Part shown: piece after piece, positions 13,932 to 21,855 of the stretch
Layout of the letters: every line of letters begins with the position of its first letter
Numbering within the stretch: the first letter of the stretch is position 1
Source of the DNA: an uncultured Bacilli bacterium
Lineage (GTDB): Bacteria; Bacillota_I; Bacilli_A; RF39; UBA660
Direction: 5' to 3'
Assembly (NCBI GenBank): GCA_934177545.1
Contig: CAKPPI010000012.1
Span: forward strand, 1-22,228
DNA: 22,228 nt
Position numbers and translations under genes: made by a program
Notes under the pieces: generated by a model
Seen by the model: the letters and a program-made list of their open reading frames with translations, nothing else
Database searches by the model: none
Told to the model about the DNA's origin: nothing

Positions 13932-14569
13932 TATATATTTATGATATTTTACTAAACTTAAGACAAATGGATGAAGGATTAGAGTTTTATGAGTGGAAGG
14001 AAGATGATTTAATTGAACACATTAAAAAAGTCCCATTATTTAAAGTATCTAAGACTTTAATAGAAGATTTATTTACTAATAAGTTACAACTAGATATAAC
14101 CATATTACCTAAAATTAGAAATAAAGCGATCTGTTACTTTAATGGTGAGACTAAACAAATACCATATCTTGTTTTATTATCAGATGGTAGAAAGTGTTTT
14201 GCTATAGAGTTAGATAATAAAGGTAATACTTTATATAAAAGTAGTTTATTACTAGATGAGGAAGAAGAGGTACTTGAAATGACTGAAGAGTTAGTAGAGA
14301 TGCCTATAGGATACAAAAAAACAAAGATAAAGAATAATAAAGAACAATTAACTAGATTTGAAAAGGATAATCAAAAGTTTTTATTAAGAGAGCTAGAGAA
14401 AATAAAAAATAATAAAGAAGAGATAAATTATCTTTATGAAGAGTACTTTGATAATAACTTAACTAGTATAGAGGATAAATTTAATACTTTAAAAGATAAT
14501 GTCTATAAAGGTAGTAGTAATTATATTAAAGAGTTAAAAAGTTTCTTCTTAATTAATAAAAATGTATAA
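13928..14569 (+). CDS. DUF3603-like protein
   Basis: A 213-residue cytoplasmic protein. The start MIYIYDILLNLRQMDEGLEF, with YEWKEDDLIEHIKKVPLFKV after it, matches my recollection of the DUF3603 family, whose function is unknown. The middle has strands typical of a small beta domain (YLVLLSDGRKCFAIEL), followed by an acidic stretch of glutamates (about residues 109-124) and a helical, charged C-terminal half. It overlaps the two-TM gene, with a GGAGAGAG site inside that gene's end, and shares its transcript. Confidence 0.7.
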   Translation: MIYIYDILLNLRQMDEGLEFYEWKEDDLIEHIKKVPLFKVSKTLIEDLFTNKLQLDITILPKIRNKAICYFNGETKQIPYLVLLSDGRKCFAIELDNKGNTLYKSSLLLDEEEEVLEMTEELVEMPIGYKKTKIKNNKEQLTRFEKDNQKFLLRELEKIKNNKEEINYLYEEYFDNNLTSIEDKFNTLKDNVYKGSSNYIKELKSFFLINKNV

Positions 14570-14571
14570 AT

Positions 14572-14598
14572 TATAGATATTAGTACAATCTATCTATA
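14572..14598 (+). repeat. 8-bp inverted repeat next to the lipoprotein ribosome site
   Basis: TATAGATA (14572-14579) and TATCTATA (14591-14598) are perfect reverse complements around 11 bases. The second arm ends at the first base of the AGGAGG site (14598-14603). The hairpin could affect translation of the next gene; no T-run follows, so it is not a terminator. Confidence 0.45.
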
Positions 14599-14610
14599 GG
14601 AGGACTATAG

Positions 14611-15141
14611 ATGAAAAAATTAATAATATTACTTAGTATTTTCTTATTAACTGGTTGTACTGATATTTTAAATACCCCTAGTAGGAAAGTAGAGGAGTTT
14701 TTAGGTAAATATCAGACAATGGATACATCTATTATTAAAGAGTTAGATGATTCTATTGAAGATATTGATGCTAGTGATAATTATAAGATGGAATATAAAA
14801 ATCTTTTAAAGAAACAGTATCAGAATCTAGCTTATAGTATAAAAGATGAAAATATAGATGGAAATAAAGCTTCAGTAGAAGTAGAAATAGAAGTATTTGA
14901 TTACTATAATACTTTAGAAAAAGTAGATGAAGATATTAAGAAGTATCCAGATGAATTTAAGGAAGAGAAAGATAAAAGTAGAAAAGAGAAAATAGAAGAG
15001 TATAAGATTAAACAGTTAAAAGCTACTACTAGTAAAACTAAATATACCATTATATTTACACTTACTAAAAAGGATAATAAATGGACTTTAGATAAGGTTA
15101 GTGATGAAGACTTAAAGAAAATTCATGGCTTGAGTGAATAA
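14611..15141 (+). CDS. lipoprotein of unknown function
   Basis: A 176-residue protein with a lipoprotein signal: basic MKK, a hydrophobic stretch and the lipobox LTGC, where Cys16 would be lipidated. The mature part begins with a segment rich in helix formers (FLGKYQTMDTSIIKELDDS) and ends with a strand pattern (TKYTIIFTLTKKDNKWTLDK) seen in NTF2-like domains of Firmicute lipoproteins. The family was not identified. A long charged helix (about residues 105-140, Lys/Glu-rich) is notable. AGGAGG (14598-14603) is a strong ribosome site. Confidence 0.82.
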   Translation: MKKLIILLSIFLLTGCTDILNTPSRKVEEFLGKYQTMDTSIIKELDDSIEDIDASDNYKMEYKNLLKKQYQNLAYSIKDENIDGNKASVEVEIEVFDYYNTLEKVDEDIKKYPDEFKEEKDKSRKEKIEEYKIKQLKATTSKTKYTIIFTLTKKDNKWTLDKVSDEDLKKIHGLSE

Positions 15142-15156
15142 TTTAAGTCTTTTTTT
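15109..15156 (+). terminator. terminator after the lipoprotein gene
   Basis: GACTTAAA (15109-15116) pairs with TTTAAGTC (15142-15149). An inner TTCA/TGAA pairing shortens the 25-base loop. A T-run follows to 15156. The stem includes codons at the end of the gene. Confidence 0.7.
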
Positions 15157-15170
15157 CTATAAAGAATTAA

Positions 15171-15199
15171 TTGAAAATATAAATAGAATTTGATAGACT
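15171..15199 (+). promoter_or_regulatory. sigma-A promoter of the BspA-like surface protein gene
   Basis: TTGAAA (15171-15176), 17 bases, TAGACT (15194-15199), with TGA before the -10 giving an extended form. It lies 32 bases before the start. Confidence 0.7.
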
Positions 15200-15231
15200 A
15201 AGTATAGATAGGAGTAAAGGATAGATGAAGT

Positions 15232-17058
15232 ATGAAAAATGATAAGTATAAGAAACAAACATTTATTTTATCAATTATATTATTATGTCTTATATTAATA
15301 GCAGTAGGTATGAGTTATGCTTTTTTAAAGACTAGTTTCTTTGGAAATAAAACTAGTGTTTTAAAAGTAGGAAGTCTATCTCTAATATTAGATGAAACAT
15401 CAGGTAATGCTATAACAGTAGAAGATGGAACACCAATGTATGATAGTGAAGGGGTAAAACAAGATAATTATTTTACTTTTGCTCTAAAGAACAATGGAAC
15501 ATTAGATTCATCTTATACGATATATTTAGAAGATCAACCATTGGATAATGGTGATATAAGAGTAGGACAAAGTTATGTTCATTATAATCTAGAAAAGGAT
15601 AGTAGTGTTTTACCTGCTAAAGCTTTAGAAGGAGACCAAGCAATAGATAAAGGAATAATTAAAAAGAATCAAACGATCAATTATAAGATGAGGTTATGGT
15701 TTGCAAGTGATATACCACAATCTGAAGAAAATAAAGTATTTAAAGCAAAACTTAATGTAGTGGGTAATCAAAACATTAAAATGATGGCTAGTAGTTTAGG
15801 GTTAACTAACGATGAAAAAAATACAGTTACTAAAATAGTGTTTCAAGATTCTATAAAAAGTATTGATAATGAATCAAAGTCTTGGGATATATCAGTAGCT
15901 AAAAATAAAACAGTAATGGCAAGATTAGCACCAAATACTGCTGATAATACTACTAATACATTGTATATACAATCTGATAAAGAAATATTTGCTAACTATA
16001 ATTGCCCTGGTACATTTTCTAATTTTCTCAATCTAACTTCCATTGAAAACTTGTCTATGTTAAATACTTCAAGTACGACAAACTTAATGAGCTTATTTAA
16101 TGGCTGTAAAAGTTTGACTGATTTGGACTTAAGTAATTTTGATACTTCAAATGTTACTAGCATGAGTTATATGTTCAATGGATGCCGTAAATTACAAAAC
16201 TTAAATATTAGTAGTTTCAATACTTCGAAGGTAACTGATATGCGATTAATGTTTAATAATTGTAATGAACTTGCTAATGTTGATATCAGTCACTTTGACA
16301 CCTCAAAAGTAACATATATGAATGGTATGTTTCAAGGGTGTAGTAGCTTAACTAATTTAGACTTAAGTAGCTTTGACACCTCAAAAGTAACAGATATGAA
16401 TGGTATGTTTCAAAATTGTTCTAATTTAATAACATTGGATTTAGGTAATTTTAACACACAAAATGTAACTAATATGACTAGCATGTTTAATAATTGCAAT
16501 AGTCTAACAAGTCTTAATATAAGTAGTTTTGATACTTCAAATGTAATTGATATGTCATCTATGTTTATTTTTTGTAGAAGTTTAACAGAACTTAATGTAA
16601 GTAACTTTGATACCTCAAAGGTAACTACTATGACTAGAATGTTTCAAAGTTGTTCTAACTTGATAAAGTTAGATGTAAGTAATTTTAATACTTCAAATGT
16701 CACTAATATGAGTTGGATGTTTGGTGGTTGCACTAATATAACTGCGATAAATGTAAATGGTTTTAATACATCAAAAGTCACTACTATGACAAGAATGTTT
16801 TATGGCTGTAATTACTTACGTGAACTTGATCTTAGTAGTTTTGATACCTCAAATGTAACTAGTATGGATAGTATGTTTTATTATGATATTTCTTTAACAT
16901 CTATAAACTTCAAAAATGCTGATTTTAGTAATGTTACTTCTTATGAAACAATGTTCTTTAATATGACTTCTTTACAAAAAGTTATGGCTAAGGATACAAC
17001 TGCTAAAGCTTGGTTAGAAGATAAATTGGGTGGAAAAGGTACAGTTACTATTGCTTGA
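15232..17058 (+). CDS. secreted protein with TasA/CalY-like domain and BspA-type (DUF285) repeats
   Basis: A 608-residue exported protein. It has a basic start, a hydrophobic segment (about 11-32), then a TasA/CalY-like domain (about 44-181) paralogous to the protein at 11624-12172. A linker with VTKIVFQDSIKSI (about 182-268) leads into twelve 26-residue repeats (about 269-580) of the form LxxLDLSxFDTSxVTxMxxMFxxC. These are DUF285/BspA-like leucine-rich repeats, known from surface proteins of gut and oral bacteria that bind host or matrix molecules. A short capping segment ends the protein; no LPXTG or choline-binding anchor is seen. The probable start is ATG 15232. An out-of-frame ATG at 15225 opens only five codons. 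The gene has its own promoter and terminator. Confidence 0.9.
   Translation: MKNDKYKKQTFILSIILLCLILIAVGMSYAFLKTSFFGNKTSVLKVGSLSLILDETSGNAITVEDGTPMYDSEGVKQDNYFTFALKNNGTLDSSYTIYLEDQPLDNGDIRVGQSYVHYNLEKDSSVLPAKALEGDQAIDKGIIKKNQTINYKMRLWFASDIPQSEENKVFKAKLNVVGNQNIKMMASSLGLTNDEKNTVTKIVFQDSIKSIDNESKSWDISVAKNKTVMARLAPNTADNTTNTLYIQSDKEIFANYNCPGTFSNFLNLTSIENLSMLNTSSTTNLMSLFNGCKSLTDLDLSNFDTSNVTSMSYMFNGCRKLQNLNISSFNTSKVTDMRLMFNNCNELANVDISHFDTSKVTYMNGMFQGCSSLTNLDLSSFDTSKVTDMNGMFQNCSNLITLDLGNFNTQNVTNMTSMFNNCNSLTSLNISSFDTSNVIDMSSMFIFCRSLTELNVSNFDTSKVTTMTRMFQSCSNLIKLDVSNFNTSNVTNMSWMFGGCTNITAINVNGFNTSKVTTMTRMFYGCNYLRELDLSSFDTSNVTSMDSMFYYDISLTSINFKNADFSNVTSYETMFFNMTSLQKVMAKDTTAKAWLEDKLGGKGTVTIA
16036..16971 (+). 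repeat. twelve 78-bp coding repeats (BspA/DUF285 units)
   Basis: Units of 26 codons follow one another without gaps; for example the TTTGAC of units 4 and 5 lies at 16294 and 16372, exactly 78 bases apart. Most units differ at many silent sites, but the stretch around 16293-16336 of unit 4 and the matching part of unit 5 differ by one base in about 44, pointing to a recent local copying event. Confidence 0.9.
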
Positions 17059-17065
17059 TAATTAG

Positions 17066-17097
17066 AGTAACCTTGTGTAAAGAGGTTGCTTTTTTTC
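17066..17097 (+). terminator. terminator after the BspA-like gene
   Basis: AGTAACCT (17066-17073) pairs with AGGTTGCT (17083-17090, one wobble), followed by a T-run to 17096-17097. Confidence 0.85.
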
Positions 17098-17126
17098 TTT
17101 TAAAAAAAAGTTTATCGTGATAGAAT
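17098..17126 (+). promoter_or_regulatory. extended -10 promoter of deoD
   Basis: TAGAAT (17121-17126) preceded by TGA forms an extended -10. The -35 position (17098-17103, TTTTAA) matches poorly. It lies 22 bases before the deoD start. Confidence 0.5.
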
Positions 17127-17148
17127 TAAAATGAAAGGAAGGTTTTAT

Positions 17149-17862
17149 ATGACAGCACATATAGAAAGTAGTAAAGATGATATTGCAAAGAGAGTATTAA
17201 TGCCAGGAGATCCATTAAGAGCTAAATATATAGCAAGTAAGTTCTTAGAAGATGCAAGATGTATTAATCAAACTAGAGGTATGCTTGGTTTTACTGGTAA
17301 ATATAAGGGAGTAGATGTTACTATCTTTGCATCAGGTATGGGAGGACCATCTATTGGTATTTATGCTTATGAGTTGTATCACTTTTATGATGTAGATAAA
17401 ATTATTAGAATAGGTACTTGTGGTAGTAATAAAGAAAGTGTTAAAGTACGTGACTTAGTAATAGGAGAGGATGCTTATACCTTATCAAGTTATCCAAAAC
17501 TATTCTTCGATGATGATAATAAAATATTTTCTGGAGATGAGGAAGTTGTAAATTCACTTTATAAACATGCAGTTGATGATGGAGCAAGAGTAGAAAAAGG
17601 TACTATTATGACTAGTGATATCTTTGATGTTTATGTTGATAAAGATCGTTATATGAAAAATTATGATAGTAAAATTGATACTTTGGTATCCGAGATGGAA
17701 GGAGCTATTTTATACTGTATAAGTAAACATTTAAATAAAAAAGCAGCTTGTATCTTAACAGTAGTTGATTCTATGTATGAAAAAATTGAACTATCTAGTC
17801 ATGATAGAGAACAAGCTCTTGATCAAATGATTACCGTAGCACTTGATACAGTTATTGAATAA
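17149..17862 (+). CDS. deoD: purine-nucleoside phosphorylase DeoD
   Basis: DeoD splits purine (deoxy)ribonucleosides with phosphate into the free base and (deoxy)ribose 1-phosphate in salvage. The 237-residue protein matches the hexameric PNP family: TAHIESS start, RVLMPGDPLRAKYIA (phosphate site), TIFASGMGGPSIGIY, RIGTCGS, SEMEGAILY (ribose site) and the acid/base aspartate in VVDSM. ATG 17149 gives the standard N-terminus and has AAAGGAAGG upstream; an ATG at 17131 is in frame but lies ahead of that site. It is followed by 39 bases and then the ymfF-like gene, possibly in one transcript. Confidence 0.96.
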   Translation: MTAHIESSKDDIAKRVLMPGDPLRAKYIASKFLEDARCINQTRGMLGFTGKYKGVDVTIFASGMGGPSIGIYAYELYHFYDVDKIIRIGTCGSNKESVKVRDLVIGEDAYTLSSYPKLFFDDDNKIFSGDEEVVNSLYKHAVDDGARVEKGTIMTSDIFDVYVDKDRYMKNYDSKIDTLVSEMEGAILYCISKHLNKKAACILTVVDSMYEKIELSSHDREQALDQMITVALDTVIE

Positions 17863-17901
17863 AAAATAATATTAAAGTAAATACTAGAAAAAGGTGATAA
17901 T

Positions 17902-19170
17902 ATGCAATATACAAAAAAAGATTTAGGTTCTTATAACTTACATTTTATTAAAACTAATAATTATAAAACTATAACTGTAAAAATTTATTTAAGAGAAAGA
18001 GCTGATAAAGATATAATTACTAAAAGAAACTTTTTAAATGATATGTTATTTTTATCTTGTAAAGATTATCCTACTAGAAGAGAGATGACTTTAAAAGCCC
18101 AGGATTTGTATGCTGCTACTGTTAATTATAATTCTAGAAGATTAGGTAATTATTTTGATACAATATATACTTTAAAAGTATTAAATGATAAATATACAGA
18201 AGAAGGAAACTTTAAGAAGTGTCTTTCTTTCTTCTCGTCTATTTTATTGAATCCTAATGTTATAGATAATGCTTTTACAGAGAATGATTTTAAAGTTGTA
18301 TACTCAAGGATGAAGTCTAATATTGAAAGCTTAGAAGATGATAAAGCAAGATATGCTACTGTTAGACTATTAGATGAAATAGATAAAGATAGTAGTGTTT
18401 CTATTAGAACGATGGGATATTTAGAAGATCTAGAAAAGATTACTAAAGAAAATTTATATGATTACTACTTATATATGATTAATCATGACTTGATTGATAT
18501 ATTTGTATTAGGGGATATAGATGTAGATAGTGTTAAAGAAATGGTGGAAGATACCTTTAATATTAATACTTTTAAAAAGAAGAATGATGATTTACATTTA
18601 AATGTATGTGAAAGAAAGAAAACTAAGTATGTAGAAGAGTTAGTCGATGCTAAACAAAGTCAATTAGCAATAGCTTTATCTTTAAAAGATTTAACATTAT
18701 ATGAGAGAAATTATCCTTTAACATTATATAATATAATACTTGGTGGGGGAGAAAACTCTTTACTATTTCAAGAGGTTAGAGAAAAATCATCTCTTGCTTA
18801 CTATATAGGAAGTAGTCCTAATAAGTGTGATGATTTAATACTAATTAGATCAGGTGTAACACCTACTAAAGAAGATAAAGCTTTAGATCTTGTTAAAAAA
18901 CAGATTAAAAGGTTAAAGAAAGGGGACTTTACTGATAGTGATATAGTAAAAGCGAAAGAGTATTTTACTACTGCTTTAGATGATATGTTAGAAAGTCCCC
19001 TTGAGATAATTGATTGCTACTATATGATGGAAGTTTTAGGGGTAGATGACTTTAAGACTAAAAGAGAAAAGATGTTAATGGTAACAAAAGAGGAGATACT
19101 AGCTGTAGCTAATAAAGTTTCTATTCATACAGTATTTTGTTTAAAGGGGGTAAATAATGAAGAAAATTGA
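17902..19170 (+). CDS. ymfF: M16-family peptidase-like protein YmfF (inactive partner)
   Basis: A 422-residue member of the insulinase (M16) fold with two repeated domains, related to Bacillus YmfF, which is linked with EF-P modification loci. The N-terminal half lacks the zinc motif HxxEH, as expected for the non-catalytic subunit. The C-terminal half has the typical LYNIILGGGENSLLFQEVRE and KSSLAYYIGS segment, which shapes the closed chamber in M16 heterodimers. AAAGGTGAT precedes ATG 17902. Its end overlaps the next gene by 14 bases, so the two subunits are probably made together. Confidence 0.9.
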   Translation: MQYTKKDLGSYNLHFIKTNNYKTITVKIYLRERADKDIITKRNFLNDMLFLSCKDYPTRREMTLKAQDLYAATVNYNSRRLGNYFDTIYTLKVLNDKYTEEGNFKKCLSFFSSILLNPNVIDNAFTENDFKVVYSRMKSNIESLEDDKARYATVRLLDEIDKDSSVSIRTMGYLEDLEKITKENLYDYYLYMINHDLIDIFVLGDIDVDSVKEMVEDTFNINTFKKKNDDLHLNVCERKKTKYVEELVDAKQSQLAIALSLKDLTLYERNYPLTLYNIILGGGENSLLFQEVREKSSLAYYIGSSPNKCDDLILIRSGVTPTKEDKALDLVKKQIKRLKKGDFTDSDIVKAKEYFTTALDDMLESPLEIIDCYYMMEVLGVDDFKTKREKMLMVTKEEILAVANKVSIHTVFCLKGVNNEEN

Positions 19171-20449
19171 GATAAAAGGAACTGATACTTATTACTATAG
19201 AGAAAAACTTACTAATGGGTTAGAAGTTATATTACTACCAGATGAGAATTCTAAGAAGAAAAATTATTTTATTAATCTTGGTACTTATTATGGAGCTTTA
19301 ACTAATAGTTTTGAACCAGTTGGTAAAAAGAAAATGGTTGATTTTCCGCATGGAATAGCTCACTTTCTAGAACATAAATGTTTTGAAATGAAAGAAGAGC
19401 CTGCTCCTTTTGAATTTTATGCTTCAACGGGAAGCTATGTAAATGCTTTTACTAATTATGATACAACTTGTTATGTTGTATCGGGTAATAAAAAGTTTAA
19501 AGAAAACTTAGAAGAGTTGTTAAACTTTGTTTTAACGCCTTATTTTACTGATGAAAATGTCTTAAAAGAACAAGGTATTATTACAGAAGAGATACATATG
19601 CGGGAAGATGCTCCTGATTATCAAACATTTTATACTTTAGCTGATAACCTATATCATGAATATCCATTGAAATACCCAGTAGCAGGAAAAGATACAGATA
19701 TTAAAAATATTACTAAGGAGTTATTATATGACTGCTATAATACTTTTTATAGACCAGAGAATATGTTTTTAGTAATAGGAGGGGTATTTAATGTCGATGA
19801 AGTTATTCCTCTTGTTAATAGTAAGTTTAATAAATTAGGATTTACTAATAATAATAGTAAAGTAAAGAAAAAAACTATTCATGAAAAACTAGAAGTAGTA
19901 AAAGAAGAAGAAACTATTATAAAAGATGTTAAAAGAGAAAAACTATGTATTGGTTATAAAATGAAACGTGATAGTTTTCCTATTAAAGATGATATGATAT
20001 TAGACTTATACTTAAATATGCTTTTATCAATTAATTTTGGAAATACTTCTATTTTTCAAGAAAAGGTTAGAAATAATAATTTAGCTATGATGGATGGCTA
20101 TTGTTTTGATAAGGCAGGAGATATTTTAACCTTTATAGTAGAAGCTGATGTCTTAGATGAAGATGGTTATCTAGCTTTATTAAATGAAAAGTTAAATAAT
20201 TTAGTAGTAGATGTTAAAGATTTAGAAAGAGTTAAAAAGGTGTGGATATCTTCTGAAGTGATGAAGACAGATTATAAAGAAGCAATGGTTAATAGTATTG
20301 TAACTGATCTTAATTTATATCATGACTTTTGTGATCACTATATTGATCTTATTAGGGACATGAATATAGAGACAATGAATAAAGTTATTAAGTGTTTAAG
20401 CTTTAAGAATAAAGCTTTAGTTAGAATGGTTAGTAAGAAAGATGAATAG
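19157..20449 (+). CDS. ymfH: M16-family zinc peptidase YmfH (catalytic partner)
   Basis: A 430-residue M16B peptidase. The inverted zinc motif is intact in HGIAHFLEHKCFE (His69, Glu72, His73), and the downstream glutamate is present in EQGIITEEIHMR. FYASTGSYVNAFTNYDTTCY is the conserved substrate-strand region. With the ymfF product it should form a two-subunit chamber protease in the cytoplasm; the natural substrate is not settled. In Bacillus ymfF and ymfH are next to ymfI, an SDR gene that acts on EF-P; no SDR or efp gene follows here. AAGGGGG precedes ATG 19157, and a terminator overlaps the stop. Confidence 0.93.
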   Translation: MKKIEIKGTDTYYYREKLTNGLEVILLPDENSKKKNYFINLGTYYGALTNSFEPVGKKKMVDFPHGIAHFLEHKCFEMKEEPAPFEFYASTGSYVNAFTNYDTTCYVVSGNKKFKENLEELLNFVLTPYFTDENVLKEQGIITEEIHMREDAPDYQTFYTLADNLYHEYPLKYPVAGKDTDIKNITKELLYDCYNTFYRPENMFLVIGGVFNVDEVIPLVNSKFNKLGFTNNNSKVKKKTIHEKLEVVKEEETIIKDVKREKLCIGYKMKRDSFPIKDDMILDLYLNMLLSINFGNTSIFQEKVRNNNLAMMDGYCFDKAGDILTFIVEADVLDEDGYLALLNEKLNNLVVDVKDLERVKKVWISSEVMKTDYKEAMVNSIVTDLNLYHDFCDHYIDLIRDMNIETMNKVIKCLSFKNKALVRMVSKKDE

Positions 20450-20460
20450 TCTTTCTTTTT
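20435..20460 (+). terminator. terminator after ymfH
   Basis: AAGAAAGA (20435-20442) pairs with TCTTTCTT (20450-20457), loop TGAATAG holding the stop codon, then a T-run to 20460. It separates the chromosomal genes from the mobile region that follows. Confidence 0.85.
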
Positions 20461-20495
20461 CTATATATAAGGAAAGTGCGTTTAGATTATTGCTG

Positions 20496-20528
20496 AAAGA
20501 AAAGTGGGTTCATTAAAACTAAACCCAC
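20496..20528. repeat. hairpin at the left of the tnpB remnant
   Basis: GTGGGTT (20504-20510) and AACCCAC (20522-20528) are perfect reverse complements around 11 bases. Read on the minus strand the stem is followed by TTTTCTTT, so it could terminate transcription from the right. It could equally be a subterminal hairpin of an old IS200/IS605 element. Between here and 20589 I see no gene. Confidence 0.45.
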
Positions 20529-20589
20529 CACGAAAAGATTAAAGCAAAACTTCAATAATAGGAAAGTTATAAAAAGTTTTAAATAGTTA

Positions 20590-20618
20590 TTGCAAACATT
20601 TGTTTTACATGATACACT
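20590..20618 (+). promoter_or_regulatory. promoter of the tnpB remnant and kinase-like gene
   Basis: TTGCAA (20590-20595), 17 bases, TACACT (20613-20618), with TGA before the -10 giving an extended form. It is placed as expected for a tnpB promoter and is the only good promoter seen ahead of the kinase-like gene. Confidence 0.6.
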
Positions 20619-20645
20619 ATGTTCTAATGAATTTGAGATGGTCAT

Positions 20646-20801
20646 ATGAAAGTGCTTAAAGGATATGTTTTTAGACTTTATCCAAATGTAGAGCAAAAAA
20701 CTTTAATAAATAAAACTAGCCATTTTAAAGAGCAAATAAAATGTGATGATGTAGTTAGAAAAATCGATAAAGATATGAATAGATTGGAGTTAAGAAAATA
20801 A
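20646..20801 (+). pseudogene. tnpB: tnpB remnant (IS200/IS605 OrfB N-terminus joined to other sequence)
   Basis: The ORF encodes 51 residues. The first part, MKVLKGYVFRLYPNVEQK followed by TLINKT, is the classic N-terminus of IS200/IS605 TnpB proteins, the RNA-guided nucleases of about 370-400 residues. After about residue 24 the similarity stops and an unrelated charged stretch follows (HFKEQIKCDDVVRKIDKDMN and beyond) before TAA 20799-20801. No RuvC or zinc-finger part is present, so it cannot act as a nuclease. The stop is two bases before the start of the kinase-like gene, so translation of this short ORF may feed that gene. Confidence 0.75.
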
Positions 20802-20803
20802 CT

Positions 20804-21607
20804 ATGGAACAAATAAAGTTAAATGATATTAATTTTCACTCTTTACAAAAATTAAAGCATCAAGGAACAAAAGCTACGCTATATAGAGATGGAAATGTAT
20901 GTTTTAAAATTTTAGATGGACTATATGATGATGAAAAAGAATTGTTGTATAAGAAACTTCTTGATATGGATGGAATAAGAATAAACAATGTATTATTACC
21001 AAAAAAATTGATTGTCAAAGGGGAAAAATTACAAGGATATACTATGGATTATTTTCATAATTCAATACCATTATCCGATAAATTTTCAGTTAGATATGTA
21101 GATAGTAAAAAATTATTTGATTATGCTTTAAAAGCTAGTAAAACATTAAGAACAATTCATAGTAATAATATAATATGTCAAGATTTAAGTTTCGAAAACA
21201 TCCTAGTTAATGATAATGGAGATGTAGCATTTTGTGATTTAGACGGATGTAGTTACGATAAACATATATCACCATTTATATCTATATTAATGAAGAGATT
21301 TCTTATTGATTACAGGGATGAAAAAATTCTATTGTCATCTAATTTAGATAGAATATCAATGTTGATTTCATTTTATTATTTAATATATGCTAAAGAAATT
21401 CAGCATTTAACTAAAAAACAATATCATAAATTATCTGATAAAATAACAACTCTTGAAAATGCAAAAATGTATGCAAATATGTTAGTTGATAGAAATAATC
21501 CTATTGGTCAAGTTCCGTATTTAGATGAATTAATAGATTTAAATGATGATTGTATTTATGATAGATATAAACAATTAAGTTTGGTTAGAAGATTTTTGAA
21601 AAGATAA
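20804..21607 (+). CDS. protein kinase-like protein
   Basis: A 267-residue cytoplasmic protein with the layout of a small protein-kinase-like fold. It has a glycine-containing loop HQGTKATLY with the phosphate-binding lysine in VCFKIL (Lys35), a catalytic loop IICQDLSFENILV (Asp127, Asn132; Cys-Gln replaces the usual His-Arg) and a metal-binding loop FCDLDGCSYD (Asp145). All residues needed for catalysis seem present. The C-terminal part is helical. I cannot name the family or substrate. The nearest ribosome site (GGAG 20786-20789) is 14 bases before ATG 20804, which is far, so coupling to the tnpB-head ORF ending at 20801 is likely. Confidence 0.7.
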   Translation: MEQIKLNDINFHSLQKLKHQGTKATLYRDGNVCFKILDGLYDDEKELLYKKLLDMDGIRINNVLLPKKLIVKGEKLQGYTMDYFHNSIPLSDKFSVRYVDSKKLFDYALKASKTLRTIHSNNIICQDLSFENILVNDNGDVAFCDLDGCSYDKHISPFISILMKRFLIDYRDEKILLSSNLDRISMLISFYYLIYAKEIQHLTKKQYHKLSDKITTLENAKMYANMLVDRNNPIGQVPYLDELIDLNDDCIYDRYKQLSLVRRFLKR

Positions 21608-21730
21608 GTGAGAAAAGTAACTGTTAAATGGTTTAAAAAATTTTTCTAAAATACAATTGTTATTTAATAAAGAATTAGCAGAAGAAAAGAAAGTACCTTT
21701 TGATAATGGACTTTATATAGTTCTAATTAG
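21608..21730. other. gene-free stretch after the kinase-like gene
   Basis: No intact gene is visible. A short open stretch (about 21652-21727) reads LFNKELAEEKKVPFDNGLYI in one frame and looks like decayed coding sequence, but I cannot assign it. It is probably part of the same graveyard of fragments as the DUF4143 piece that follows. Confidence 0.4.
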
Positions 21731-21814
21731 CGTTTTCCTAAGAGAATTGGAAAGTCTCCTAAAAGACACTTTGTTGATCCATCTTTTGCTTGTGCTAGTT
21801 TAAATCTTTTGTAG
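21731..21814 (+). pseudogene. fragment of a DUF4143-type AAA ATPase gene
   Basis: One frame reads RFPKRIGKSPKRHFVDPSFA then CASLNLL, closed by a stop before (TAG 21728-21730) and after (TAG 21812-21814). The segment KSPKRHFVDPS followed by ACASLNL is typical of the C-terminal DUF4143 region of the widespread bacterial AAA ATPases that carry it. Only this piece of about 27 codons is left. The homology stops where the candidate IS end begins, so the IS element may have inserted here or arrived with the fragment. Confidence 0.6.
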
Positions 21815-21855
21815 TAAGAAGTCACTCACCTTTAAGGTGGGGGATGAATTGCGTT
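21812..21855 (+). mobile_element. candidate left end of an IS200/IS605 element
   Basis: A hairpin CTCACC (21825-21830)/GGTGGG (21836-21841) with loop TTTAA lies about 80 bases before tnpA, where IS200/IS605 elements carry a subterminal palindrome that TnpA binds as single-stranded DNA. The precise boundary cannot be fixed from one copy. Such a hairpin also marks the 3' end of omega-RNA in some tnpB elements, so it could be the right end of the older tnpB element upstream. Confidence 0.5.

Noticed and set aside
15225..15242. Five-codon upstream ORF before the BspA-like gene
   Set aside because: It is very short and out of frame, with nothing to show that it is translated; noted only because it lies between the ribosome site and the start.
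16036..16971. CRISPR-like array
   Set aside because: The regular 78-bp units are coding repeats in one open frame and translate to DUF285 units; there are no conserved direct repeats with unique spacers.
20487..20696. Minus-strand ORF over the tnpB remnant
   Set aside because: It crosses a hairpin and the tnpB promoter and head, and no family is recognisable.
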